This document shows, piece by piece, positions 1-7,711 of a stretch of 64,000 bases of DNA. How positions within the stretch are numbered: the first letter of the stretch is position 1; every line of letters starts with the position of its first letter. Source of the stretch: Bacteroidota bacterium (lineage in GTDB: Bacteria; Bacteroidota; Bacteroidia; B-17B0; Aurantibacillaceae); assembly GCA_030684395.1 (NCBI GenBank), contig JAUXTT010000014.1, positions 1-64,000 on the forward strand, given 5' to 3'. The notes under the pieces were generated by a model that worked only from the letters and a program-made list of their open reading frames with translations, was not told the DNA's origin and did no database searches. The position numbers and the translations under genes are program-made.

Positions 1-41
1 AAATATTTTTACAATTAAATAAACCATCTGAATTTCAGTTA

Positions 42-144
42 ACCTAACGACAAGACGAACTACCGGTAACAGCGTGCTTGCGCCAGCGGCCGAAAAAAAC
101 TATATTTGCTAGGCCGCCGAGCGCAAGCACGCAAAACGTTAGGC
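42..144 (+). repeat. attC-like inverted-repeat element 1 with internal promoter
   Basis: A 12-nt arm GCGTGCTTGCGC at 72-83 pairs perfectly with GCGCAAGCACGC at 121-132. A further GC-rich pairing (AGCGGCC with GGCCGCC) extends the stem inward. The right end is a canonical attC R' box GTTAGGC at 138-144. Two left R'' candidates exist: ACCTAAC at 42-48 (a good RYYYAAC match but 23 nt from the arm) and the degenerate CGGTAAC at 64-70, which aligns with the left box of element 2. The loop holds a Bacteroidota -7 box. The element ends 21 nt before the start of the PKD/T9SS gene and points the same way. No integrase is present. Calling it attC-like is an inference from structure. Confidence 0.6.
78..108 (+). 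promoter_or_regulatory. Bacteroidota-type promoter inside attC-like element 1
   Basis: TTG at 78-80 is followed after 20 nt by TATATTTG at 101-108, an exact match to the Bacteroidota -7 consensus TAnnTTTG. It sits in the stem and loop of the inverted repeat, about 58 nt upstream of the downstream start codon, and points into that gene. Confidence 0.5.
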
Positions 145-165
145 ACAATGTATAAATTATGTAAA

Positions 166-2001
166 ATGAGAAGTAAACTATTTTTATCCACACTATTTTT
201 CTTCTTGATTTTTATGCAAGGTAAAGGCCAAGTTGCTTTTCAAAAAACCTTTGGGACTGCCCTTGATGAAGTAACTCAAAAGGTCATTCCGGATTTAAAA
301 AATGGATATTGCATTTTGGGATCAGTGGGTGGTTTCATTTCATTAAATAGAGTCGACTCTTTCGGTAATATGCTTTGGACAAAACAATATTCTATTCATT
401 GCAATATTTCTCCACAATCAGTTCATTTTGCATCATTTGATAAGACTTTAGATAATGGATTTATTATTTGTAGTGCAGACACATCAACTTTTCATGGAAA
501 CTATGGCTACTTATTAAAAACTGACTCACTTGGAAACCCAATATGGTGTAAAACTTATGATTCTATTTCATCTTTTTATTCTGTCAAGCGAACATTTGAC
601 GGAGGTTATATTATTGCAGGAACAAAATACACTGTCGGTGGAAAAATGATGCAGATAATTCAAAAAACTGATTCTATTGGACAAATTATTTGGGCCAAAT
701 CTGTTTCGACTTTACCATATAACGAAAATGGATACGATGTAATCCAACTGAAATCAGACTCTAGTTTTGTTATGATTGGTTTTAGTACTGCAACTTCCGC
801 CATACTCTTTACTAAATATAGCAATAGCGGAATAAATACCGCTGCAAATGCTATTTTTCAACACGTACCCAGCAATGCTTATGGAGTCTGTGACAACGTT
901 ATGCATATTGTAGAAAATTACTCTGGTAATATAAATATATCCGAGAGTTTTGGAAGTACTTTTGCATTTGTTGAAGTTGATACATATGGCAACGTTCAGT
1001 GGGCGAAAAATTTTTATTTAGGACCAAACGGCTCAGACTTTAGTATATGCAGAGATGGCGGCTTTTTGATTACTTGTTATTTCGACTGGAATGGCTCTAC
1101 TCCCAACTCAAATATATTTGTAATAAAAACAGATTCTATTGGTCAGATTAAATGGAAAAAAAGCTTTGGAGGTGTAAGAAACGATTTTTCGAATACAATA
1201 TTTGAAGATAAAGATAGAGGAATTGTAATTGGAGGTACAACTCAAAATTTTAATTCTGGGGGCTTAGATTATTATTTAATTAAAATTGATTCTACAGCTG
1301 GTTCCGCATGTAATGATACCACTTTTAATCTACAATATACATCGTACGCTATGGATCCTCCAAATGGTTTTGGGCAAACTGTCAGTTCAGTGAATAGTAA
1401 TCTTACAATTAGAACAATAAGTTCATCAAACATTACTCTTGGCAGTTACGATGCTTGTAATTGTGTTTCTCCAACGGCTGGCTTTTCTGGGCCAATTCCT
1501 AAGTATGTTTATACTCCTTGGGGATTAATGTTTCAAGGCTATGAGTTTTTGGATTCATCCACCTGGGTAAATAATTGGGTTTGGAATTTTGGAGATGGAA
1601 CTATCGATTCAGTAAATATTAACCCAATTCACAATTTTAGCCCTCCTGGAAATTACAACGTATGTCTTACTGTTAAAAACAATTGTGGTTCTGACACTTT
1701 TTGCCAATTATTTAATAGCCAAACTTTCAATATCTCTGAAGTAAATAATAACAATTTTCTAATTAACTTTTATCCGAATCCATTTTCTAATGTTACTACT
1801 TTGAAAACAAATTTACATTTGTCAAATGCAACCTTAACGATTATTAATTCATTAGGTTTGCAGGTAAAACAAATTCAAAATGTCAATGGTGATACAATAA
1901 TCATTTCTCGTGACAATTTACCTAATGGATTATATGTTGTTCGGGTAACAATGGGTAATAAGAATTTAATCAATAGCAAGATAATAATAGTGGATAATTA
2001 G
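166..2001 (+). CDS. secreted PKD-domain protein with T9SS sorting domain
   Basis: I chose the ATG at 166 (611 aa) because it begins a clean signal peptide (MRSKLFLSTLFFFLIFMQG). The ATG at 148 and an in-frame upstream ATG at 106 lie in or next to the attC-like repeat. The first 400 residues contain repeated segments of the type 'KTDSLGNxxWxKxxxG', the beta-propeller-like repeats common in Bacteroidota cargo. A PKD domain follows (WNFGDGT, HNFSPPGNYNVCLTV, about residues 450-530). The C-terminus is a type A T9SS sorting domain (FYPNPF, then NGLYVVRV). It is probably exported by the Sec and type IX systems and held at the surface or released. No enzymatic domain is seen. It stands alone between two attC-like elements. 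Confidence 0.85.
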   Translation: MRSKLFLSTLFFFLIFMQGKGQVAFQKTFGTALDEVTQKVIPDLKNGYCILGSVGGFISLNRVDSFGNMLWTKQYSIHCNISPQSVHFASFDKTLDNGFIICSADTSTFHGNYGYLLKTDSLGNPIWCKTYDSISSFYSVKRTFDGGYIIAGTKYTVGGKMMQIIQKTDSIGQIIWAKSVSTLPYNENGYDVIQLKSDSSFVMIGFSTATSAILFTKYSNSGINTAANAIFQHVPSNAYGVCDNVMHIVENYSGNINISESFGSTFAFVEVDTYGNVQWAKNFYLGPNGSDFSICRDGGFLITCYFDWNGSTPNSNIFVIKTDSIGQIKWKKSFGGVRNDFSNTIFEDKDRGIVIGGTTQNFNSGGLDYYLIKIDSTAGSACNDTTFNLQYTSYAMDPPNGFGQTVSSVNSNLTIRTISSSNITLGSYDACNCVSPTAGFSGPIPKYVYTPWGLMFQGYEFLDSSTWVNNWVWNFGDGTIDSVNINPIHNFSPPGNYNVCLTVKNNCGSDTFCQLFNSQTFNISEVNNNNFLINFYPNPFSNVTTLKTNLHLSNATLTIINSLGLQVKQIQNVNGDTIIISRDNLPNGLYVVRVTMGNKNLINSKIIIVDN

Positions 2002-2024
2002 GGAATTGAATGCCCTTACACTAT

Positions 2025-2213
2025 GCCTAACAACGGGCAATTGCGCCATGCGGGTTTTAAGGTAGGGCTTTGGCTAAATTAAGGCTTGCGCGAAAGCGCA
2101 TATTTTTAGTTTTGCCGCCGCTTTAGAAAGTGTTATCTTCGTTTAAACATTTGTGGGTTTAAAAACATTGAGGCATCGGTAGCCGCACAGCGCAAGCCCG
2201 TGAAACGTTAAAA
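2025..2213 (+). repeat. attC-like inverted-repeat element 2 with internal promoter
   Basis: The left box GCCTAAC (2025-2031) matches attC R'' (RYYYAAC). The left arm is ACGGGC (2033-2038) plus TTGCGC (2041-2046). The right arm GCGCAAGCCCGT (2190-2201) pairs with it, leaving AA at 2039-2040 unpaired, like the extrahelical bases of attC. The right box GTTAAAA (2207-2213) is a degenerate R'. The loop is long (about 140 nt) and carries a near-consensus promoter. It shares a perfect 21-nt block (2065-2085) and the promoter region with element 3 at 44 kb. It lies between the PKD/T9SS gene and the FMN reductase gene. Confidence 0.6.
2111..2141 (+). promoter_or_regulatory. Bacteroidota-type promoter inside attC-like element 2
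   Basis: TTTG (2111-2114), 19 nt spacer, TATCTTCG (2134-2141). This is the classic -33/-7 arrangement with one mismatch in the -7 box. It points toward the FMN reductase gene, with a leader of about 100 nt that would include the right arm of the element's stem. The same two boxes are conserved in element 3. Confidence 0.6.
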
Positions 2214-2250
2214 GCCTTGCAGTACTATTACATATTTAACAAATTAAATT

Positions 2251-2805
2251 GTGACAAACAAGAAAAACATTTTTGTTATTATCGGAAGTGCCAGTGAAAA
2301 TTCGGCAAACGAAAAACTCATTGACTACATTTTAAAATTAACCTCTGAGGTTTTTAGTTTTACAGTTTTTAAGGATTTAAAAACACTACCCCATTTCGAT
2401 CCGGAACTTTCAACCGACAATCCACCAAAAGAAATTATTGAACTACGCAAAAACATTAACAGTGCCGACGGGGTAATTATTTGCACACCCGAATATATTT
2501 TTAGTATCCCGAGTGGGTTAAAAAATGCCATTGAGTGGTGCGTAGCCACAACTATTTTCACCAACAAGCCAACAGGGCTGATAACAGCTTCTGCAAGCGG
2601 ACAAAAAGGACACGAGGAGTTGAAATTGATAATGAAAACTGTTATGGCAAACTTCGCTGACACAACTACCTTGCTTATACAGGGAGTTAAAGGAAAGGTA
2701 AACCAACAAGGGCAAATTACAGACGTAAAAACTATTGACGACTTGGCAAATTTTATTAACGCATTTAAAACAGTAGTGTTTGAAAAAGAAAACACCAGTC
2801 ACTAA
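2251..2805 (+). CDS. NADPH-dependent FMN reductase family protein
   Basis: A 184-aa flavodoxin-like protein of the NADPH-dependent FMN reductase family (the family of azoreductases and quinone reductases). It would use NAD(P)H and FMN to reduce quinones, azo compounds or chromate; the substrate is not predictable. The N-terminal FMN-phosphate loop is IIGSASENSANEKL. The family flavin-binding motif appears as PEYIFSIPSGLKNAIEW at about residues 75-91. The start is GTG at 2251; no in-frame ATG fits. It lies 37 nt after attC-like element 2, whose internal promoter probably drives it. A second, divergent member of the family lies at 37.6 kb. Confidence 0.85.
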   Translation: MTNKKNIFVIIGSASENSANEKLIDYILKLTSEVFSFTVFKDLKTLPHFDPELSTDNPPKEIIELRKNINSADGVIICTPEYIFSIPSGLKNAIEWCVATTIFTNKPTGLITASASGQKGHEELKLIMKTVMANFADTTTLLIQGVKGKVNQQGQITDVKTIDDLANFINAFKTVVFEKENTSH

Positions 2806-2875
2806 TCCATGTTTTGTAAGCACAGTGCGCTATCGAAGAAATCATTTTACCGGATCATCACTGTTTATTTAATGC

Positions 2876-2909
2876 AAAAAAAAGGACAAACTTTCGTTCA
2901 TCCCTTTTT
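2876..2909. terminator. bidirectional terminator between convergent genes
   Basis: An interrupted stem with an A-run on the left (AAAAAAAAGGA) and CCCTTTTT on the right, around a short AAC...GTT inner helix. It lies between the FMN reductase gene and the convergent Cys-rich gene, so it can serve both strands. Confidence 0.5.
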
Positions 2910-2937
2910 AGATTTTTAGCTTACAATACTACCTGCA

Positions 2938-3360
2938 TTACATTTCATTACAATGTTTTGCTGCTGTACGGCAATCAGTAGCACATTTTTTACAATCAGC
3001 GTTATCAAACTTATCGCACTCGGCTGCACACTTCTCACAGGTCTTTGCACAATCTGAACACTTAGTTTTACAATCTGCACTTTTTGACTTCATTGATTTA
3101 ACACATGCTTTGCAAGCAGTAATGCATTCTTTACAAAGTTTCTGGCACTCTGCCATTGTTGCATTCTTTTCTTTAGAACACATTTTATCCACTTTCTTGC
3201 ATGAAGCAATACAAGCGTTGCAAGCATCTATGCATTCTTTGTTTTTATCTACACCTAATGCATAGCCTTTACTTACTTTCTCATTTGAGAACGACCATTT
3301 TGTTGTTGCCGCAGTAGCAATAAAACCAATTGCTACTAATACTAAAATTAATTTTTTCAT
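2938..3360 (-). CDS. exported Cys-rich four-helix-bundle metal-binding protein (DUF326/Csp-like)
   Basis: 140 aa starting at the ATG at 3360, which begins a signal-peptide-like segment (MKKLILVLVAIGFIATAATT). A longer reading frame adds 14 upstream residues with no export signal. The mature part has about 20 cysteines in a CxxxC / CxxC pattern at helical spacing (ECIDACNACIASC, AECQKLCKECITACKAC, CKTKCSDCAKTCEKC) plus many Lys and a few Met and His. This pattern is that of DUF326 / copper-storage-protein four-helix bundles, in which Cys lining the bundle binds Cu(I). Metal sequestration outside the cytoplasm is inferred. It has its own promoter region and is monocistronic. Confidence 0.75.
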   Translation of the reverse strand: MKKLILVLVAIGFIATAATTKWSFSNEKVSKGYALGVDKNKECIDACNACIASCKKVDKMCSKEKNATMAECQKLCKECITACKACVKSMKSKSADCKTKCSDCAKTCEKCAAECDKFDNADCKKCATDCRTAAKHCNEM

Positions 3361-3402
3361 GTTTTTTGAATTTAAATTGTTTACGATTAATTTCTTGTAC
3401 AA

Positions 3403-3667
3403 ATATTAATTATATAATACTGCTTAAAAATGAGGCAAGTCAAACATAAGCACCATTTTAATCATAATTGTACCAACCAAAAGTAAGTTTCTTTACAAGC
3501 CAGAATGTTATATAATTCATAGCAAAGATTACATCATTCACATATTATTCCCTTTAAAATTACACATTGAATACCATAGAACTTTAATATAGATTGTATC
3601 AGACCGTTGCCAATTGACCGGAAAATTATTACATTTATAAAGCGGTAAGTGCCAAACGATAGGGACA
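3403..3667. other. intergenic region with the duplicated promoter segment
   Basis: Between the divergent Cys-rich gene and the truncated duplicate. Its last 65 nt resemble the sequence upstream of 4881 (shared TTTATAAAG and GGGACAATG). The rest, 3403-3600, shows nothing I recognise. Confidence 0.5.
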
Positions 3668-3934
3668 ATGCAACAACAAACAGCTAAACTATTATTAATC
3701 CTCTTTATTACAACTACCGGGCTTCACTGCCAAAATACAGAAACCAACAGGCTTATTAAAGGAGAGCTTAAGATTACCTTTCCCGGTATTTATTTTAAAA
3801 ACAATTCGCTTGGCTATGCTGCAATGCCCTATACTGTTGACTACAGACAACATTCACATGATCGCTGGTTTCACAGATCACCTTTTTCTCCATCAAGCCA
3901 TCTTTCCATCATTACTCTTTCGGAAGGTGACTGA
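3668..3934 (+). pseudogene. truncated duplicate of the small secreted gene at 4881
   Basis: The first 58 codons align closely with the N-terminus of the gene at 4881 (shared RLIKGEL, TFPGIYFKNNS, MPYTVD). Identity then stops abruptly after VD at about 3842, and the rest (YRQHSHDRWFHRS...) is out-of-family sequence that runs into the 3' end of the opposite-strand gene. The non-coding stretch just upstream is also shared (TTTATAAAG, AAACGA(T/C)AGGGACAATG), so the copy includes its promoter region. It reads as a 5' fragment left by a duplication or by an insertion into the ancestral gene. Confidence 0.7.
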
Positions 3935-4668
3935 TGTGTACCACCGGCCAAAATATCGAGAAATTTATCCCAAAGATTTTTTTCTTGTTTAAATTCTTTT
4001 TTAAAATTTATGAGCGCTTTATAATAATCGTTTTGATACTCCATGGCTTCTTCATAGGTAAAATTCAATGGCACATGGTCGGCAATAATTTGGGTAATTG
4101 CATTCAATTCATCAGGTGTGTATCGTTCAATCATTTGCAACAATATTCTACACGACTCCACATGTGCAATAAGAGATTCCATCAGTGGTGCTTCAAGCTT
4201 AACAAATTCTTTTTCCCACTGCGGGTGAGCCTTTTCGGGTAATAACGTCAATCCTGTATTTGCAGCATTTTTAGAATTATTCTTTAATTCTGTTAAATGA
4301 TCAGTGAGTTGTTTCCAAAACTCATGGTTTCCTGTTTTCTCTTTATGCCCTGATTTTTCTTTTGCCGAAGTAAGGGCGACATTAATGCCTGTTACCGCTT
4401 TATTAATTTCAGGTATAACCACTTTCCAACCAGCTGCTGCTTCGGGCAATATATTGGCTTCAATGATTAATAGGGCATTGAGATTCAGTTCGTGCAGTTC
4501 GCCTTCAATTTGCAGTAATTCGGTATAATCAGTTTCCAACGTGGCAGTAAAATGTTTTACCGAAAGTAAAGCCCTCAAGCCGGGGCTATGCCTTTGGGTG
4601 CTCTTCTTGAATTCCACTGTTTCTTCACCCTTTTTATTTAAGGGGATTTGTTCTTCTAATTCTTCCAT
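3871..4668 (-). CDS. hypothetical protein, predicted all-helical
   Basis: 265 aa with no signal peptide or transmembrane segment and no motif I recognise. The composition (Glu/Lys/Leu-rich, heptad-like runs such as TDYTELLQIEGELHELNLNA) suggests an alpha-helical cytoplasmic protein. It ends with a charged tail (ERVMMERWLDGEKGDL). It is flanked on both sides by the two copies of the small secreted gene's 5' end, lies on the opposite strand to them, and its 3' end overlaps the truncated copy. This suggests it arrived as an insertion or that the flanks duplicated around it. Confidence 0.6.
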   Translation of the reverse strand: MEELEEQIPLNKKGEETVEFKKSTQRHSPGLRALLSVKHFTATLETDYTELLQIEGELHELNLNALLIIEANILPEAAAGWKVVIPEINKAVTGINVALTSAKEKSGHKEKTGNHEFWKQLTDHLTELKNNSKNAANTGLTLLPEKAHPQWEKEFVKLEAPLMESLIAHVESCRILLQMIERYTPDELNAITQIIADHVPLNFTYEEAMEYQNDYYKALINFKKEFKQEKNLWDKFLDILAGGTHQSPSERVMMERWLDGEKGDL

Positions 4669-4880
4669 CGCTATTCGTTTTTATGATGATGTTTAAAACT
4701 AGACAAAGGTTTGTAAATGAACACTAATAAATGTTACACAATCATTTAAATAAATTGTATTATTCACATTGTTCGAATCTCAACGGGCGCGAAGGATGAT
4801 TAAATTCTTCTCGACGGAATTGAAAAGGCGCCGGAAATCTGTTATCTTTATAAAGAGCTAAGCGACAAACGACAGGGACA

Positions 4881-5447
4881 ATGCGACAAAAAAAAGTAAT
4901 ACAAGTATTCATTCTTCTAATTGTGACTACAGGGCTTCGGGCACAGGTTACAGAGATCGACAGGCTTATTAAAGGAGAGCTTAATATGACCTTTCCCGGT
5001 ATTTATTTTAAAAATAATTCGGTTGACTATGCTGTAATGCCTTATACTGTTGACTCGTGTTTTAAGTATATAGCGATCCATATAAGGGACATCAATAGTC
5101 TTGTTATTTGGCGTGATAGCAGTGAAACAGAGCAGTTGACAACTAAACGTATAAAAAAATTAAAGACCGACCTTAATAAATATACCCCGTCGGGAAAAAT
5201 TAATATCCTGTCAATGGGAAAAGCACAAAAAATTTCTCAGCGAACAATTGCTAAAGGTGCCGACTCTGTGCAAATTCACTATTTATTATCTTTAAATAGT
5301 GTGTTCGACGTTAGTGGTGTTATTATTCCAACCAACAAAAAAGGCTGGCTAAAGAAACCTCATACGGAGCGCCCACGCTTATGGTGCCTGAATTGCTGGA
5401 AACGAGGACGTTTTACAAAAGAGTATCGGCGCTTACATGTAAAGTAG
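4881..5447 (+). CDS. small secreted hypothetical protein, probably frameshifted
   Basis: 188 aa as read, with a signal peptide (KVIQVFILLIVTTGLRAQ). No recognised domain; the mature part has a YTVDSCFKYIAIHIRDI segment. The last 30 residues in this frame (KPHTERPRLWCLNCWKRGRF) look non-natural. Shifting the frame at the A6 run at 5337-5342 (one missing A) gives a continuation ending in YGAPTLMVPELLETRTFYKR and ALTCKVAAKHSCL, with a stop at 5486-5488. That looks far more protein-like. The gene is therefore probably 4881-5488 with a one-base deletion (mutation or sequencing error). TATCTTTA about 45 nt upstream of the start resembles a -7 box. Confidence 0.6.
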   Translation: MRQKKVIQVFILLIVTTGLRAQVTEIDRLIKGELNMTFPGIYFKNNSVDYAVMPYTVDSCFKYIAIHIRDINSLVIWRDSSETEQLTTKRIKKLKTDLNKYTPSGKINILSMGKAQKISQRTIAKGADSVQIHYLLSLNSVFDVSGVIIPTNKKGWLKKPHTERPRLWCLNCWKRGRFTKEYRRLHVK

Positions 5448-5624
5448 CTGCAAAACATTCCTGCCTCATGCTTCATAATTTAGCTTAGTAAAAAAATCAC
5501 AAAAAATTGTGTATCCTTTTATTTTTAATCCTGATTATTGTATCTTGGTATTTAAGACCGACAGAGTGAAAAACTGTAACTATTAATCAATAAATAAAAT
5601 TAGTGAAAATAAAAATATAAAAAC

Positions 5625-6203
5625 ATGAATCCTAAAGTTGATTTTTATTTTACCAAAGCCAAAAAGTGGCAGGAAGAAATAAGGAAATTGAGAGAGATTG
5701 TTCTTGATTGCCACCTTACTGAAGAATTGAAGTGGGGTGTTCCCTGTTATATGTTTCAAAACAGTAACATCGTTTTAATACATGTGTTTAAAGATTATTG
5801 TGCGGTTTTGTTTTTTAAAGGTGCCTTATTAAAAGACTCCAAAGGTGTTTTAATTCAACAAACAGAGAATGTACAGGCAGCGCGCCAAATCCGCTTCACT
5901 AATGTTAAGGAAATAGTTAAGATGAAAGCCATCCTAAAAGCTTATATTTTTGAAGCCGTTAAAATAGAAGAAGCAGGATTGAAAGTGCCTTTAAAAAAGA
6001 CAACAGATTTCAAAGTACCTGAGGAGTTTCAAACTAAATTAGATAAACTCCCCACTTTGAAAAAAGCTTTTGCTGCATTGACGCCGGGAAGGCAAAGGGC
6101 ATACATTTTTTATTTTTCTCAAGCCAAACAATCAAAAACCCGGGAGACAAGGGTTGAAAAATATATGCCGCAAATTATGGATGGAAAGGGATTAGATGAT
6201 TAA
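5625..6203 (+). CDS. YdeI/OmpD-associated family protein (DUF1801 type)
   Basis: 192 aa, cytoplasmic. The N-terminal two thirds match the YdhG/DUF1801 fold (WQEEIRKLREIVLDCHLTEELKWGVPCY, then CAVLFFKGALLKD). The C-terminal part is the 'bacteriocin-protection / YdeI' segment (VPEEFQTKLDKLPTLKKAFAALTPGRQRAYIFYFSQAKQSKTRETRV). The biochemical role is unknown; family members are linked to resistance to peptides. Its only neighbour on the strand is the DUF4256 gene 69 nt downstream, possibly co-transcribed. Confidence 0.85.
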   Translation: MNPKVDFYFTKAKKWQEEIRKLREIVLDCHLTEELKWGVPCYMFQNSNIVLIHVFKDYCAVLFFKGALLKDSKGVLIQQTENVQAARQIRFTNVKEIVKMKAILKAYIFEAVKIEEAGLKVPLKKTTDFKVPEEFQTKLDKLPTLKKAFAALTPGRQRAYIFYFSQAKQSKTRETRVEKYMPQIMDGKGLDD

Positions 6204-6272
6204 TGGATTTGACTTAAATTAGATAACATACGCCCGGCATCTATTAACTTATAACTTAAAAGAATAAAAAAG

Positions 6273-6839
6273 ATGAAAACCAATAAAAAAGGCCTGCCGC
6301 CAAAACAAAAGGAAGAATTATTTAAAGTAGTAAAATCCCGTTTTGAGAAAAACATGAACCGACATAAAGGTATTGAATGGACTAAAGTACAGGAAAAGCT
6401 GGAAGCCAATGCAGAAAAACTATGGTCACTTAATGAAATGGAAGAAACCGGTGGTGAACCGGATGTAGTTGCTTATGATAAAAAAACGGGCGAATACATT
6501 TTTTATGATTGCTCGGCAGAAAGCCCTAAAGAACGCAGAAGTTTTTGTTACGATGAGGAAGCGCTGGAATCGAGAAAAGAACACAAACCAAAAAACAGTG
6601 CTATGGATATGGCCACTGAAATGGGCATTGAAATTTTAAGCGAAGAACAATACCGCGACTTGCAGCAACTTGGAAGTTTCGATACCAAAACATCGAGTTG
6701 GATAAAAACACCTGCTGCTATCAGAGAACTTGGTGGTGCCATCTTTTGTGACCGCCGCTACAACCATGTTTTTGTGTATCATAATGGTGCTGAATCATAT
6801 TATGCAGCCAGGGGCTTCCGTGGCTCGCTAAGGGTTTAA
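6273..6839 (+). CDS. DUF4256 domain-containing protein
   Basis: 188 aa, full length for the family. Conserved features seen: EETGGEPDVVAYDKKTGEYIFYDCSAESPKERRSFCYD near the centre, then NSAMDMATEMGIEILSEEQYRDLQ, then a C-terminal GGAIFCDRRYNHVFVYHNGAESYYAARGFRG. Several invariant acidic and Cys/Arg residues hint at a ligand-binding or enzymatic pocket, but no function is established for the family. Soluble, no signal peptide. Confidence 0.85.
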   Translation: MKTNKKGLPPKQKEELFKVVKSRFEKNMNRHKGIEWTKVQEKLEANAEKLWSLNEMEETGGEPDVVAYDKKTGEYIFYDCSAESPKERRSFCYDEEALESRKEHKPKNSAMDMATEMGIEILSEEQYRDLQQLGSFDTKTSSWIKTPAAIRELGGAIFCDRRYNHVFVYHNGAESYYAARGFRGSLRV

Positions 6840-6913
6840 TTTTTTTGACTAAAGCTAAAAAATCCGAATTGCACTAAGTCGGTACCTTTGAAATTATAAA
6901 ATCATATCTACTA

Positions 6914-7080
6914 TTATTTTGTTACAATAACTTTTTGCCATGCGCCAATATCAATACCAAAAATAAGATACACACCTGTATTCAGGTTAGTGATTGAAAT
7001 CGAATAAATAATTTTGAGTATTGTTTTAAACGACTGAATTATTTGCCCGGGTTCATTCACAATTTTGTATGTGCCTGCAC
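6914..7080 (-). pseudogene. relic C-terminus of a T9SS cargo gene
   Basis: Translating the minus strand of this otherwise empty gap gives GTYKIVNEPGQIIQSFKTIL in one frame. After a shift of frame near 6995 it gives SISITNLNTGVYLIFGIDIG, then AWQKVIVTK and a stop at 6914-6916. Joined, this is a recognisable T9SS sorting-domain tail (LNTGVY.., ..KVIVTK). No start or upstream body remains, so it is a decayed 3' fragment. The rest of the 378-nt gap (6840-7217) shows nothing else convincing. Confidence 0.55.
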
Positions 7081-7217
7081 CATCTCAGGCCTCCCTCCTT
7101 CCAATCCACCCACATTTAACCCAAACAAAAGTCATACCGCCCGCTGATCTTTATCAGGACTTTAAAATCATCCTATAAGCAACTTTGTGCTGCAAACGAT
7201 TTTAAATAAAAGGCGGT

Positions 7218-7706
7218 ATGAAGTTCAAAAAAATTGTAGTTAGTGTTATTCTCCTTTCCGGTTTCGGGCTGTGCAAACTGCAAGCGCAGGATGTTGTGCC
7301 TGCCACCGGTTCCACTGCTTCGGGCAGTGGCGGCACGGTGAGCTACTCAGTGGGGCAAGTTGTTTATACAAGTAATAGCGGAAGCAACGGTTCGGTAGCA
7401 CAGGGCGTACAGCAGCCTTATGAAATTTCGGTAGTAATTGGGCTTGCTGATGCTGTTGATATTAGTCTTTCCTTTTCTGTTTATCCCAATCCTACAACTG
7501 ATTTTTTAAAGCTCAACACTGGAAATTACAAAAGTCAAAACCTGTTATACCAACTATCAGACATGAATGGTAAAATACTAGAAAGCAAAAAAACGCAACC
7601 TGTTGAAACAACTATCTCCATGCTAAATAATGCTTCAGGGATCTACTTCCTGAAAGTCATGGATAACAATAACGAATTAAAAACATTCAAGATCATTAAA
7701 AACTAA
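7218..7706 (+). CDS. small secreted protein with T9SS type A sorting domain
   Basis: 162 aa: signal peptide (KIVVSVILLSGFGLCKLQAQ), a Gly/Ser-rich linker (TGSTASGSGGTVSYSVGQVVYTSNSG, VAQGVQQPYEISV), then a T9SS sorting domain (SFSVYPNPTTDFLKL, SGIYFLKVMDNNNELKTFKIIKN). The front part is the short module commonly found ahead of tail-fibre-like proteins in Bacteroidota and has no known enzymatic role. The next gene starts 5 nt downstream, so the two form an operon. Confidence 0.85.
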   Translation: MKFKKIVVSVILLSGFGLCKLQAQDVVPATGSTASGSGGTVSYSVGQVVYTSNSGSNGSVAQGVQQPYEISVVIGLADAVDISLSFSVYPNPTTDFLKLNTGNYKSQNLLYQLSDMNGKILESKKTQPVETTISMLNNASGIYFLKVMDNNNELKTFKIIKN

Positions 7707-7711
7707 AACCA

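Noticed and set aside
2325-2795. Long minus-strand open frame opposite the FMN reductase gene
   Set aside because: The plus-strand frame has clear family motifs; this frame has none and is a shadow.
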